DNA of 64,000 bases from an uncultured Hoeflea sp. (GCF_947501405.1 NZ_CANMVK010000002.1:1116001-1180000), one strand, 5' to 3'. Shown: positions 27,809 through 37,169, counted from the stretch's first letter. Notes: a model not told the origin generated them from the letters alone. A program made the numbers and translations.

Positions 27809-28732
27809 CTACTTCCAGCCGTCAGAAACCGCAGGCACTGCCTTAAGATAAGCGGCGATCGCATCCCGGTCGCCGCTTGTCAGTTGCGCCATGTTCTTTT
27901 GAACCTCAACCATCGATCCGCCGACACTGTCGAAATCTGGCGTAAAGCCGCTTTCCAGATAATAGGCGATATCGGAAGCGCTCCAGTCCCCGATCGAAGA
28001 GCTTGCCGGTGTGATATTGGGGATGACACCTTCACCGTCGGGATTTTGAGCGCCCGCCAGCCATGCGCCCGAGATGAAACCGCCGATCGGATTGCGCGGG
28101 GTGTGGCATTCGCCGCAATGGCCGGGCCCTTCTACAAGATACTGCCCGCGCCTGAGCTGATCGTCCGCATCGGCAAGCGCAACTTTGGGCTCGTCTGAGA
28201 AGAACAGCAATTTCCAGCCACCCAGCGACCGGCGGATGTTGAACGGTAAACCCACCTCATGGGGGATCGAGGCCACATCGCTTTCGGGCAGGGTGGTCAT
28301 GAAGGCATAAAGATCGGCCACATCGCGGTTGCTCATCCGCGTGTAAGACCCATAGGGAAAGGCCGGATAGTAATGCCCGCCATTCGGCGAGACGCCCGCC
28401 AGCATCGCATTGGCGAAATCCTCGACACGCCAGTTGCCAATGCCTGCGTCGGGATGGGGCGAAATATTGGGGCCGATAAATGTGCCGAAATCGCTTTTGA
28501 GCCGTACGCCGCCCGACATCAGAAGCCGGGCCTCGCCATCCGACCCCGGGGCCGCGTGACAGGAGGCGCAACCGCCCGCCCAGAACAACGTTTCGCCGGC
28601 CGCGGCGTCACCTTCAATCGCCGCGATCGCTACAAGCCGCTCGGCATCAAGCGGCCGCGGCGCGGTCAGCACCAGGCCGGCCGCGATCCCGGCAACCGCC
28701 AACGCGGCAATGCCGAGCGCCAGCCGTTTCAT
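27809..28732 (-). CDS. Diheme c-type cytochrome
   Basis: A 307-residue periplasmic or membrane-anchored electron carrier with two CxxCH heme sites, CASCH in the first third and CGECH in the second half. The N-terminus MKRLALGIAALAVAGIAAGLVL is an uncleaved anchor or signal peptide. The layout and motifs (GPNISPHPDAGIGNW, AFPYGSYTRMSNRDVADLYAFM) are those of cytochrome subunits of membrane alcohol/aldehyde or sugar dehydrogenases. It is followed upstream on the same strand by a cytochrome c'-like gene 40 bases away, so the two are likely cotranscribed. The partner dehydrogenase is not in the window. Confidence 0.88.
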   Translation of the reverse strand: MKRLALGIAALAVAGIAAGLVLTAPRPLDAERLVAIAAIEGDAAAGETLFWAGGCASCHAAPGSDGEARLLMSGGVRLKSDFGTFIGPNISPHPDAGIGNWRVEDFANAMLAGVSPNGGHYYPAFPYGSYTRMSNRDVADLYAFMTTLPESDVASIPHEVGLPFNIRRSLGGWKLLFFSDEPKVALADADDQLRRGQYLVEGPGHCGECHTPRNPIGGFISGAWLAGAQNPDGEGVIPNITPASSSIGDWSASDIAYYLESGFTPDFDSVGGSMVEVQKNMAQLTSGDRDAIAAYLKAVPAVSDGWK

Positions 28733-28772
28733 CGGCGGCGTCCGGCATCAGTTGCATAAAGCATGCGGATCA

Positions 28773-29219
28773 TCAGCTCTTTTTCAGCCGGTAGTCCTCA
28801 TGGCACGCCCCGCAGTTTTTGGTCAGCGGACCGAATACGGCTTTCAACCCGTCGAGATCGGCGGGCGCCGCGGCCACTCCGGCATCGGCATCGGCCTTGA
28901 ACTGGGCGAGTTTTTCGTTGAAGCCGTCGCGGTCGGACCAGATTGCCGGCGCGGCCTCGGTTTCAAAACCCGTGTCCGAGCCTTCAGGGAAGAAATCGCC
29001 ATAGGTTGCCGCAACTTCGCTGATCGTGGTCAGTGCGGCCAGTGCAGCGGCGGCGTCGTAGTCCATTTCGCCCTTGACCATCTTGGCCATCGCGCCGGTT
29101 GCGCCGCCCACCTTCTTCATCATCTCCTGGCGAACCACTTGTGGTTCATCGGCCGCCAGTGCGGGCGCCAGACCGGCAGCGCCGATCATAGCTAGGGCAA
29201 TCAAACTCCGAAATTTCAT
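28773..29219 (-). CDS. Cytochrome c' family protein
   Basis: A 148-residue periplasmic protein with a signal peptide (MKFRSLIALAMIGAAGLAPALA) and a single C-terminal heme site CGACHEDYR, the placement that defines four-helix cytochromes c'. These bind NO or CO or carry electrons. The ATG at 29219 follows AGGAGAGAG; a longer upstream reading of 17 residues would spoil the signal peptide and was rejected. It precedes the diheme cytochrome gene by 40 bases on the same strand. Role here probably electron transfer to or NO protection of that system. Confidence 0.9.
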   Translation of the reverse strand: MKFRSLIALAMIGAAGLAPALAADEPQVVRQEMMKKVGGATGAMAKMVKGEMDYDAAAALAALTTISEVAATYGDFFPEGSDTGFETEAAPAIWSDRDGFNEKLAQFKADADAGVAAAPADLDGLKAVFGPLTKNCGACHEDYRLKKS

Positions 29220-29369
29220 GGAACTCTCTCCTGTTGACATCGGGTCTTGTTCGGCATCTGCCACCATCATGATTGCACGCTCGAAAATCAGTGAAAGTCA
29301 AAAGATGGTGAACACTGTGTTTCCAACAGTTTCCTGTTGCAACTCCTTCGCGGCGACAATCGGGCGGAC

Positions 29370-29396
29370 AAAAAACCCGGCGATCGCTCGCCGGGT
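29370..29396 (-). terminator. Intrinsic terminator of sodB
   Basis: On the minus strand ACCCGGCGA pairs with TCGCCGGGT around GCGA and is followed by six T. It begins 28 bases after the sodB stop. A clean rho-independent terminator. Confidence 0.88.
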
Positions 29397-29423
29397 CGCA
29401 TATTGCTGTCATCGACCGGATGG

Positions 29424-30026
29424 TCAGGAGGCCGCTTCGTAGAGTTCGGCGACATGATCCCAGTTGATCAGATTGTCGATAAAGGCCTCGAGATATTTCG
29501 GCCGCGCATTGCGGTAGTCGATGTAGTAGCTGTGTTCCCACACGTCGCAGCCCAGGATCGGCTGGGCGCCGTGCATCAGCGGATTTTCGCCATTCGGCGT
29601 CTTCATCACTTCGAGCTTGCCGTCCTTGACCGCGAGCCAGGCCCAGCCGGAGCCGAACTGGCCCACGCCGGCGGCCACGAAATCGGCCTTGAACTTGTCG
29701 AAACCGCCCAGATCGCTGGCGATCGCCTTTTCAAGAGCGCCCGGCATTTTGGAGCCGCCGCCGCCCTTTTTCATCCATTTCCAGAAATGCATATGGTTGT
29801 AGTGCTGGCCGACATTGTTGATCAGCCCGGCATTGCCTTCCTGATAGGCCGCCTTGCAAATCTCCTCGATCGATTTGCCGGCATGTGCGCTGCCTTCAAG
29901 CAGCTCATTGCCCTTGGTGACATAGGCCTGGTGGTGCTTGTCGTGGTGAAACTCCAGCGTCTCGCGCGACATATAGGGCGCAAGCGCGTCGTAATCATAG
30001 GGCAGGTCCGGCAGCTCGAGAGCCAT
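29424..30026 (-). CDS. sodB: Superoxide dismutase (Fe/Mn)
   Basis: A 200-residue Fe/Mn superoxide dismutase that converts superoxide to hydrogen peroxide and oxygen. Metal ligands are in the expected places: H27 (LEFHHDKHH), the NNVGQHYNHMHFW region, and the DVWEHSYYIDY signature supplying Asp and His. GSGWAWL is also conserved. The start at 30026 is set by GGAG eight bases upstream. No signal peptide, so cytoplasmic. Iron or manganese use cannot be decided safely by eye; the sodB symbol follows the usual rhizobial annotation. It is monocistronic with its own terminator. Confidence 0.94.
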   Translation of the reverse strand: MALELPDLPYDYDALAPYMSRETLEFHHDKHHQAYVTKGNELLEGSAHAGKSIEEICKAAYQEGNAGLINNVGQHYNHMHFWKWMKKGGGGSKMPGALEKAIASDLGGFDKFKADFVAAGVGQFGSGWAWLAVKDGKLEVMKTPNGENPLMHGAQPILGCDVWEHSYYIDYRNARPKYLEAFIDNLINWDHVAELYEAAS

Positions 30027-30262
30027 GGTGATCTCCTTTTGTGCTTGATATGCGGCGGCGCCTCCGCGTTCCCGCCTTATGCGCCAGAACATAGGCGCGT
30101 CGAGATGCGGCGGCAACGGGTCGGGCCGAAAAAGGATACAATCATGTGATCTTGCTGCCGCAAAACGGGCAGCCGGAGGACAATCAACGCATTGTCTCTG
30201 CCCCGGCGCGTTGGCCGGGCCGGAATGGAAGCGAATGCGCCCGCCGCAACCGGTCGGCCGCG

Positions 30263-30679
30263 TTACAGCCTGGCCAACTGCGCCGCAGGCCCCGTCACAT
30301 GCGAAATCATCCGCAGGCGCACCGACTGACCGCGGAAGATCCGGGCCAGACGTGAGGGCAGGGTGGCCGAAATCCGCACCCGCAATCCGCCCGCGCCATC
30401 GGGTTCCACCGCCTCGAGCGCCAAGCGGGCGGACAATTCGGGACCAAGATCGCCGTCGAGCGATCTGCGGATCAGCGTGGCAAGCGTGTCCGGCGAACCG
30501 GCGCCGGAAGAGGCAGCCACCGCGGTGGCTTCATCCACGGCCTGGCGAATGGCGGTTTTTTGAGGGGATAGATCAGCGTGATCAAGCGCAAGCGTGATCA
30601 GCAATGCACAGGGCAGCGCGAAAATCGCCGCCAACGGTCCGAGTGCGCCATCATGGCACCGGAGCAACGCCTTCATCAT
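30263..30679 (-). CDS. Small Tad-like/membrane-anchored protein
   Basis: A 138-residue protein with an N-terminal stretch GALGPLAAIFALPCALLITLALDHADL and then KTAIRQAVDEATAVAASSG, the order found at the N-terminus of TadE/TadG-like proteins (compare the two vWA genes at 25.2 and 26.7 kb). It lacks the vWA domain and looks like a reduced member of that family. AGGAGG lies five bases upstream of the ATG at 30679; a second ATG follows immediately. Envelope location is likely; function unknown. About 235 bases separate it from sodB. Confidence 0.65.
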   Translation of the reverse strand: MMKALLRCHDGALGPLAAIFALPCALLITLALDHADLSPQKTAIRQAVDEATAVAASSGAGSPDTLATLIRRSLDGDLGPELSARLALEAVEPDGAGGLRVRISATLPSRLARIFRGQSVRLRMISHVTGPAAQLARL

Positions 30680-30829
30680 GAAAGCCTCCTGATTTTGAGC
30701 CCGGATCATGCCTGAGCGCCGTTAAGCAATGCCTAATGCCTGCCAACGCTTGGAGGTGCGGTGCGAAAAGCCGCGGCTGCCAACCATGAGACCGCCGCCA
30801 GACGCCGGAATTCGATATCAGGACCGGAC

Positions 30830-31480
30830 TCAGCGATCGCTCATGGCGAGCCTCAGCCCGATCAGCCCGAAGGCCGAGGCAAAGCCGCGCTTGACCCAAA
30901 TCATGACCTGCGGTCGCGAGACGATGAAATGCCGTGCCCGTGCTGCCATCAGGCCATAGATCACAAATACCGCAAATGAGACCGCCATGAACACGCCTGC
31001 AAGCTGCAGCATCGCAAGGCTGGCGCCGGATGCGTCGGGATCGACAAATTGCGGCATGAAAGCAAAAAAGAACAGCGTGAGCTTCGGGTTGAGCAGATTG
31101 ATCAGCACCCCGGCGGTGACGATGCGCCATCCGACCCGGTTCGCCCCTCCGGGCTTCGCGGCCGGCGCCCCGGTTTCCTGGTCTGGTGCTGCGTCAAGGG
31201 ACAACGCGCCCTGATCGCGCCAGATCTGCCAGGCCATGTAGATCAGATAGGCCACGCCGAGATATTTGAGCACCTGAAATGCCAGCGCGCTGGTGTGCAA
31301 CAGCGCCGCCAGCCCCGCAACCGAGGCCGCCACATGCGGCACGATCCCCAAGGTGCAGCCCAGTGCTGCCAGAACCGAAGCCCGCGCGCCGCGGGTAAGC
31401 CCGGTGGCCAGCGTGTAAAGCACGCCCGCGCCGGGCAGCAGCACCACAATCAGCGTGGTGATGAGGAATTCAAGGCTCAT
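30830..31480 (-). CDS. LysE-family amino-acid exporter
   Basis: A 216-residue inner-membrane protein with about six hydrophobic helices and the LysE/RhtB pattern: an N-terminal FLITTLIVVLLPGAGVLYTLATGLTRG (PGP-like motif, here PGA), LGCTLGIVPHVAASVAGLAALL, and NLLNPKLTLFFFAFMPQFV. It exports amino acids or related metabolites. A Pro/Ala-rich cytoplasmic loop joins the two halves. The ATG at 31480 gives the standard N-terminus. Its substrate cannot be read from sequence. It stands alone between the Tad-like and OmpA-family genes on the same strand. Confidence 0.88.
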   Translation of the reverse strand: MSLEFLITTLIVVLLPGAGVLYTLATGLTRGARASVLAALGCTLGIVPHVAASVAGLAALLHTSALAFQVLKYLGVAYLIYMAWQIWRDQGALSLDAAPDQETGAPAAKPGGANRVGWRIVTAGVLINLLNPKLTLFFFAFMPQFVDPDASGASLAMLQLAGVFMAVSFAVFVIYGLMAARARHFIVSRPQVMIWVKRGFASAFGLIGLRLAMSDR

Positions 31481-31540
31481 ATCGGCGGGTCCCGTGAGTG
31501 ATTGCTGGGAAGACACAGGCAGCATATCTCAAACCGGCAT

Positions 31541-32767
31541 TCAACCCGAACACCTGATCTCGACCCGGCGGTTCATTGACCGCCCGGCCTCGTCATCATT
31601 GCCGGCGATCGGCTCGTCTTCGCCTTTGCCGGCGGCCGAAACCAGCGCCGGGTCCAGACCCAGCGCCACCAGCGCCGCCACCACCGAAGCCGCGCGCCTT
31701 TGCGACAGATCGCGATTGTAGTCAGCCGCGCCCTCGGCTGAGGAATGGCCGACGATCTCGATCCGCTTTCCGGTTTCCGCACTCAGACCGGCGTGGATCT
31801 TGGCGATCAGCGCATCGGAGCCGGCGCGAAGCACATCGGAATCGTAGTCAAAGCCGATCCCGTGCACGGTGTCACCACAGCCCAGGGCCGGGGGCTCGGG
31901 TGCAAGGCACACTGGTGCCGCACCGGACGGCTCTCCATCATATTGCCTGAACGGCGCGCCATTGCTGGAGCGCAGCCCGCGAAATCCGCCATCCTCGCCG
32001 ACGATGGCGATAAACTGGGAGATCACGCCGGCGCTGTCTGCGCCAATCGCGCGAAGCACATTGCCCTCGACGGTGCCGCTCAGCAGGCTGCGCTTGTCGT
32101 AACAACCGCTCACGCTGGGGCCGTCCTGGGCAAGCTCGATGTCGACGCCGCGGCCCTTCCACACACCGGCGAAACGATCGGACATCGCCGCTGGCGCCTG
32201 CTCGCCATTGCCGATGAGTTCGGAGAATTCGAAGAATGTCATATCGCGCTGTATGTCCAGCCCGCCCGAGAGCCGGAGCTTGACCCACAAGACCTCGGGC
32301 TGATCCGCCAAAAGCGTCAGCTCCGTCACCTGACCCTTTTCCGCATGCACGGTCAGCGCGCCGTCTGCGAGCAGGCTGTAAGGCCCGTCGGCCGACGTGC
32401 CGGATCCCGAAACGGCAACGGTGCTGACAAAGGTTTGCGAAGGGCTCGGCGTCTCCAGAACATTCGGGATGGCGAAGCGCGTGAACCGGGTCGGCGCGGG
32501 CAACTGATAGATGATCTCGACATAATAGGACTCGGGGCCCCATTTGGGGGTCAACACAAACCCCACCGGATTGCCGTCGATCACCTGCGTCGCTTCCGCC
32601 ATGCCGGTCTTGAGCGTCGCCGGGTCCGCAAGCACGGCAACCGGCAGCACCCCATGGGCGAAACTCATCAGATCCGGCGGTTCGGCTGGCTCCTGCGCCT
32701 GCGCGGCCTGCGCCGTGGCGCAAAAAAGCAGGGCGCACAATGCGGCTTTGAGGGTCTCCGGTCTCAT
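31541..32767 (-). CDS. OmpA-family protein with large N-terminal domain
   Basis: A 408-residue exported protein with a signal peptide (cleavage near AQAAQAQ). Residues about 30-280 are a beta-rich region I do not recognise, with a WKGRGVDIELAQ...GCYDKRSLLSGTV part resembling small beta-barrel ligand-binding modules. The C-terminal 110 residues are an OmpA peptidoglycan-binding domain: GIGFDYDSDVLR, the Asp/Arg positions in GHSSAEGAADYNRDLSQRRAASV, and a final RSMNRRVEI. It is therefore held at the cell wall. The combination is seen in several Rhizobiales but is uncharacterised. It is the first gene leftward of the 825-base noncoding stretch. Confidence 0.85.
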   Translation of the reverse strand: MRPETLKAALCALLFCATAQAAQAQEPAEPPDLMSFAHGVLPVAVLADPATLKTGMAEATQVIDGNPVGFVLTPKWGPESYYVEIIYQLPAPTRFTRFAIPNVLETPSPSQTFVSTVAVSGSGTSADGPYSLLADGALTVHAEKGQVTELTLLADQPEVLWVKLRLSGGLDIQRDMTFFEFSELIGNGEQAPAAMSDRFAGVWKGRGVDIELAQDGPSVSGCYDKRSLLSGTVEGNVLRAIGADSAGVISQFIAIVGEDGGFRGLRSSNGAPFRQYDGEPSGAAPVCLAPEPPALGCGDTVHGIGFDYDSDVLRAGSDALIAKIHAGLSAETGKRIEIVGHSSAEGAADYNRDLSQRRAASVVAALVALGLDPALVSAAGKGEDEPIAGNDDEAGRSMNRRVEIRCSG

Positions 32768-33000
32768 GGCTGGCCTCCGGACGCTGCGGCGGAATGCGGC
32801 GCCGCCACTCCGGCAACCGCGCGATGGGAAGACCGCCAGATTGCCCGGCGCGGACGCCGGGTGTCAATCGGGCATTGGCGATGTGTCGGGGCCTGGGCGT
32901 ATCCGGCACGGGATACCGCGGCTTTCGTGACCGCCGCCGCTGCGGGCAACAACCCGGGCAGTGGGACTGGCTGTGTGCTGCGGCCGCGGACCCGGGCGGA

Positions 33001-33246
33001 GCCGCCATAATCAGCGTGATGATCAGGAATTGGGTGGGCGTGACGATAAGCTCCGGTGAACACCCGCGCGACTATGTCCGGACGGGACAGGAGACGTCAA
33101 TCGGAGAGGGCGGCCGTCGCGGATCACGATCCCCGTCCCGAAGTGGCCTCGCCCCCTGATTGAGCCGATGCCTGCTTCGCGCTCCCATTCCAGCCGTTCG
33201 CGATCTTGGACCACGCTACCGAAAGCAGCCATTGGCTGCGCTCCGC
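33001..33246. repeat. Long dispersed repeat, copy 1
   Basis: About 246 bases that align without a gap to 43141-43386, same orientation, offset 10,140. By my hand count 38 of 240 positions differ (about 84% identity). It lies in an 825-base noncoding stretch (32768-33592). No gene is visible in it. The first bases, read on the minus strand, resemble a LysE-like N-terminus, perhaps a relic. Confidence 0.85.
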
Positions 33247-33454
33247 CCGAGGGCCCAGGCTGTGCGGAAGCTGTATCTCCCTAAGCCAGACAGGCATGGC
33301 TGAATTGGGATCGGTTTAGTTCTCTGTCGCAGAGGGCGGTTCAAACCTTTGCAGGGCAACCCTGTCCCTGCTGATTCTAAAGGCTGAGTCCTCGTTCCGG
33401 TGACCATGGGATTCGGTTCGTATTATGAACCTTCACATACGCCAAGCTCTGGTG

Positions 33455-33482
33455 TGGACATACACTCTTGTCCAACTATAGT
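33455..33482 (+). promoter_or_regulatory. Probable promoter of the ABC transporter operon
   Basis: TGGACA (33455-33460) and TATAGT (33477-33482), 16 bases apart. TGGACA also forms a 6-bp inverted repeat with TGTCCA at 33469-33474, so a regulator could bind across the promoter. Transcription would start near 33489, just before the leader hairpin. Confidence 0.5.
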
Positions 33483-33496
33483 TACACGTCTCCATA

Positions 33497-33551
33497 ACGC
33501 CCCGATCAGGCTGGGAAGCAAAATCGTTATGTCCGCAGTCGGGGCGTTTTT
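33497..33551 (+). terminator. Leader hairpin with T-run before the ABC operon
   Basis: ACGCCCCGA (33497-33505) pairs perfectly with TCGGGGCGT (33539-33547) and runs into five T. The loop is 33 bases. It ends 42 bases before the substrate-binding protein gene, so it is either an attenuator in the 5' leader or the end of a ~60-base RNA. Confidence 0.6.
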
Positions 33552-33592
33552 CTCGAGAATGACACCAATAAAATCAATACAGGGAGAAACTT

Positions 33593-35185
33593 ATGTCATC
33601 CAAAAAGAAACTGCTTGGCGCCTTGCTGACCACCGCCATTCTGGCGGGGAGCAGTGCTCTCGCCTCTGCCGAGACGCTTCGCTGGGCACGCGCCGGCGAC
33701 AGCCTGACACTTGACCCGCATTCGCAAAATGAAGGTCCGACCCACGCGCTTTCACAGCAGATTTACGAACCGCTGATCTCGCCGGACATGGAAGCCAAGC
33801 CGATTCCCGCGCTCGCGACCGAGTGGATGGTGAAGGATGGAAATCCGAATGTCTGGGTTTTCAAGCTGCGTGAGGGCGTAAAGTTCCACGGTGGCGAAGA
33901 TCTTACCGCCGAAGATGTCGTGTTCTCCTTCAATCGCGCCAAAATGGAAAGCTCCGACATGAAGGAGCTTCTGGTGACCATCAAGGAAGTGCGCGCCATC
34001 GACGACTACACCGTCGAGATGGAAACGGAAGGCCCGAACCCGATTCTTCCGAACAACCTGACCAACCTGTTCATCATGGACAAGGGCTGGGCAGAGGCCA
34101 ACGATGTGGCCAAGCCGGCTGAATTCGATGATGGCGAGGAAACCTATGCGGTCCGCAACGCCAACGGCACCGGCGCCTTCATGCTGGAAAGCCGCGAGCC
34201 GGACACCAAGACCGTTCTCAAGGCCAATCCGGATTATTGGGGCAAGGGCCAGTTCCCGCTCGAGGTGACCGAGATCATCTACACGCCGATCCAGAATGCA
34301 GCGACCCGCGTGGCCGCCCTGCTGTCCGGCGAAGTCGATCTCATCCAGGACGTTCCGGTGCAGGATATTGATCGTGTTGCGAATGCCGATGGTCTGAAAG
34401 TCGGCAACGCGCCGCAGAACCGCACCATTTTCTTCGGCATCAACTCGGGTGACGCGGACCTCGAAAATGATAATGTCGAGGGCAAGAACCCGTTTGCGGA
34501 TCTTCGCGTCCGCAAGGCCATGAACATGGCGATTGACCGTGACGCCATCAAGCAGGTGGTGATGCGCGGCCAGTCCGCGCCGACCGGCGTGATCATGCCT
34601 CCCTTCGTCAATGGCTGGACACCCGAGCTGGATGTCTATCCGAAAGCTGACATCGAAGCTGCCAAGGCACTGATGATGGAAGCAGGATATGGCGACGGCT
34701 TTGAAGTCACCTTGCATTGCCCGAACGATCGCTACGTCAACGACGAGGCCATCTGCCAGGCGGCCGTCGGCATGATGGGCAAGATCGGTATCAAGGCCAA
34801 TCTGGTTGCCCAGACCAAGGCCAACCACTTCCCGCTGATCTCGGGCAAGACGACCGACTTCTACCTGCTTGGCTGGGGGGTTCCGACCTTTGATTCCGAG
34901 TACGTGTTCAACTTCCTGGTCCACTCCACCACGGACGACCGCGGTTCCTGGAACGGCTCGCGCTTTTCCAATCCGGAAGTTGACACCATGATCCAGTCGC
35001 TGGGTTCAGAGGTCGACCTTGATAAGCGCAACGAGACCATCGCCAAGATCTGGCAGGTTGTTCAGGACGAGCAGATCTACCTGCCGATCCATCATCAGGT
35101 CCTGAACTGGGGCATGAAGTCCAGCATCGACTTCCCGGTTCAGCCGGAAGACCAGCCACACTTCAAGTTCCTGAAGTTCAACTGA
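33593..35185 (+). CDS. ABC transporter substrate-binding protein (peptide/opine family 5)
   Basis: A 530-residue periplasmic receptor of SBP family 5, which binds oligopeptides, opines or related compounds. A signal peptide (MSSKKKLLGALLTTAILAG...SALASA) leads to ETLRWARAGDSLTLDPHSQNE, the typical start. Also visible are KLREGVKFHGGEDLTAEDVVFSFNR-type residues, ANPDYWGKG, and RKAMNMAIDRDAI, the family's conserved elements. AGGGAGA precedes the ATG. It is the first of five genes 33593-39190 encoding a complete importer. Its leader holds a promoter and a terminator-like hairpin. The ligand is not evident. Confidence 0.93.
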   Translation: MSSKKKLLGALLTTAILAGSSALASAETLRWARAGDSLTLDPHSQNEGPTHALSQQIYEPLISPDMEAKPIPALATEWMVKDGNPNVWVFKLREGVKFHGGEDLTAEDVVFSFNRAKMESSDMKELLVTIKEVRAIDDYTVEMETEGPNPILPNNLTNLFIMDKGWAEANDVAKPAEFDDGEETYAVRNANGTGAFMLESREPDTKTVLKANPDYWGKGQFPLEVTEIIYTPIQNAATRVAALLSGEVDLIQDVPVQDIDRVANADGLKVGNAPQNRTIFFGINSGDADLENDNVEGKNPFADLRVRKAMNMAIDRDAIKQVVMRGQSAPTGVIMPPFVNGWTPELDVYPKADIEAAKALMMEAGYGDGFEVTLHCPNDRYVNDEAICQAAVGMMGKIGIKANLVAQTKANHFPLISGKTTDFYLLGWGVPTFDSEYVFNFLVHSTTDDRGSWNGSRFSNPEVDTMIQSLGSEVDLDKRNETIAKIWQVVQDEQIYLPIHHQVLNWGMKSSIDFPVQPEDQPHFKFLKFN

Positions 35186-35254
35186 TGCGCGCATGATCGT
35201 TTCCTGGACGGGGGCTGTGCCCCCGTCCATCTCTTTGTTCTTGAAAGCTGTTTC

Positions 35255-36238
35255 ATGCTCGCTTACGTGATTCGCCGCGTATTCCAATCGATCTTCGTGC
35301 TGCTGATGGTCGGTCTGGTGGCGTTTTCCATGTTCCGCTTTGTCGGTGATCCGGTGGAAAACCTGCTTGGCCAGGAACGCACCCAGGCGGATATCGAGCG
35401 TGTGCGTGACCAATTGGGCCTCAACGACCCGTTTCCCGTTCAGTACGTCAAGTTCCTGGGCAATGCGCTCCAGGGCAATCTCGGGGTGAGTTACCGGCAG
35501 GGCCGGCCGGTTTCCGAGATCATTGCAGAACGCGCACCGGCGACACTGGAGCTTGCGGGCGTTTCAGCGCTCTTTGCCGTTGTTTTCGGGATTGGCCTTG
35601 GCGTTTTCACCGCCATCCGCAGGGATGGTTTCATGGCGAACTTCATCATGACCACATCACTGATTGGGGTCTCCCTGCCAACCTTCCTGATTGGCATCCT
35701 GTTGATTTACATCTTCGCTGTCGAGTTGGGCTGGTTGCCCAGTTTCGGACGGGGAGAAACAGTCAAGATTGGCGGGTGGAGTACGGGCTTCCTGACCGAA
35801 AGCGGCCTGAAGGCAATCATTCTGCCTGCGATCACGCTTGGCCTTTACCAGATGACCTTGATCATGCGGCTGGTCCGCTCCGAGATGCTGGAAGTGCTAC
35901 GCGCCGACTACATCAAGTTTGCCCGGGCAAGGGGACTTTCCACGCGCGCCATCAATTTTGGCCATGCGCTGAAGAATACCCTGGTACCGGTGATCACCGT
36001 GACCGGCCTCCAGATCGGCTCCATCATCGCGTTCGCCATCATCACCGAGACGGTGTTCCAGTGGCCGGGGGTTGGCCTGCTGTTCATCAACGCCATCCAG
36101 TTTGTCGATATCCCCGTCATGGCGGCCTACCTGATGCTGATCTCCGTCATGTTCGTCCTGATCAACCTGATCGTCGACCTGCTTTACTTCGTCATTGACC
36201 CGCGGCTTTCCGCCGGCGCGTCAACGCGTGGGCATTAG
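35255..36238 (+). CDS. ABC transporter permease (DppB type)
   Basis: A 327-residue inner-membrane permease with six expected helices. The first is at MLAYVIRRVFQSIFVLLMVGLVAFSMFRFVGDP, typical of DppB/OppB. The EAA loop that contacts the ATPase is in ADYIKFARARGLSTRAINFGHALKN, followed by the VITETVFQWPGVGLL segment. It follows the substrate-binding gene by 69 bases and is 8 bases before the second permease. It forms the channel with that protein for uptake of peptide-like solutes. Confidence 0.93.
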   Translation: MLAYVIRRVFQSIFVLLMVGLVAFSMFRFVGDPVENLLGQERTQADIERVRDQLGLNDPFPVQYVKFLGNALQGNLGVSYRQGRPVSEIIAERAPATLELAGVSALFAVVFGIGLGVFTAIRRDGFMANFIMTTSLIGVSLPTFLIGILLIYIFAVELGWLPSFGRGETVKIGGWSTGFLTESGLKAIILPAITLGLYQMTLIMRLVRSEMLEVLRADYIKFARARGLSTRAINFGHALKNTLVPVITVTGLQIGSIIAFAIITETVFQWPGVGLLFINAIQFVDIPVMAAYLMLISVMFVLINLIVDLLYFVIDPRLSAGASTRGH

Positions 36239-36246
36239 GGGGAGTG

Positions 36247-37161
36247 ATGGAAGCGGTTTCCAATTTCCTGGCTTCAGACCTTTTCTACCGTTTCCGGAAG
36301 TCGCCGGTCGCGGTTCTCGCGTTCATTGTCACCGCCTTGCTGGTGTTGTCAGCCCTGTTCGCCCCCTGGATTGCCCCGCAAAACCCGTTTGATCCGGGAT
36401 CTCTCAATCTGATGAACGGTTTTTCAGAGCCGGGTAAACCCAATCAGTTTACCGGCGAAACCTTCATGCTCGGCACCGACGATCAGGGCAGGGACGTCTT
36501 CTCGACCATCCTCTACGGACTGCGCATCTCGCTGTTTGTCGGTTTTTCCGCGGTCATGTTCGCCATGGTGCTGGGATCGGTTCTTGGCCTGATTGCGGGC
36601 TACACGGGCGGGCGCACCGACACGATCATCATGCGGATTGCCGATATCCAGCTGACATTTCCCGCAATACTCGTTGCGCTGCTGATTTTTGGCATCGCCA
36701 AGGGCATCACGCCACCCTCCTACCGCGATGAGGTGGCGATCTGGGTCCTGATCCTAGCCATCGGCCTTTCAGACTGGGTGCAGTTTGCCCGTGTCGTACG
36801 CGGCGCGACCCTGGTGGAACGCAACAAGGAATATGTGCAGGCAGCAAAGCTCATCGGACGCAAGCCCATGGCGATCATGCTCAAGCACATCCTGCCCAAC
36901 ACGCTGGGGCCCGTTTTGGTGATCGCGACTATTTCGCTGGCACTGGCAATCATCGCCGAAGCGACGCTGTCCTTCCTTGGTGTCGGCGCACCGCCGACGC
37001 AGCCCTCTCTGGGCACGTTGATCCGGATCGGTCAGGGCTTCCTGTTTTCCGGTGAGTACTGGATCCTGCTCTACCCGGCTGGGACGCTGCTGGCGCTGGC
37101 CCTTTCGGTCAACCTGCTTGGCGATTGGTTGCGCGATGCTCTCAATCCGAAACTGAAATAG
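36247..37161 (+). CDS. ABC transporter permease (DppC type)
   Basis: A 304-residue inner-membrane permease, partner of the upstream one. An N-terminal cytoplasmic part and helix (FRKSPVAVLAFIVTALLVLSALFAPWI) precede TDDQGRDVFSTILYGLRISL, the DppC/OppC signature. The EAA loop is in NKEYVQAAKLIGRKPMAIMLKHILPN, and EATLSFLGVG follows. I start it at ATG 36247 rather than the adjoining GTG because a GGGGGAG site sits just upstream of both. Eight bases separate it from the preceding stop. Confidence 0.92.
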   Translation: MEAVSNFLASDLFYRFRKSPVAVLAFIVTALLVLSALFAPWIAPQNPFDPGSLNLMNGFSEPGKPNQFTGETFMLGTDDQGRDVFSTILYGLRISLFVGFSAVMFAMVLGSVLGLIAGYTGGRTDTIIMRIADIQLTFPAILVALLIFGIAKGITPPSYRDEVAIWVLILAIGLSDWVQFARVVRGATLVERNKEYVQAAKLIGRKPMAIMLKHILPNTLGPVLVIATISLALAIIAEATLSFLGVGAPPTQPSLGTLIRIGQGFLFSGEYWILLYPAGTLLALALSVNLLGDWLRDALNPKLK

Positions 37162-37169
37162 GCGGAGAC

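Noticed and set aside
33001-33063. LysE-like N-terminus read on the minus strand of repeat copy 1
   Set aside because: Only about 15 residues fit and the frame has no continuation or start; at most a relic.
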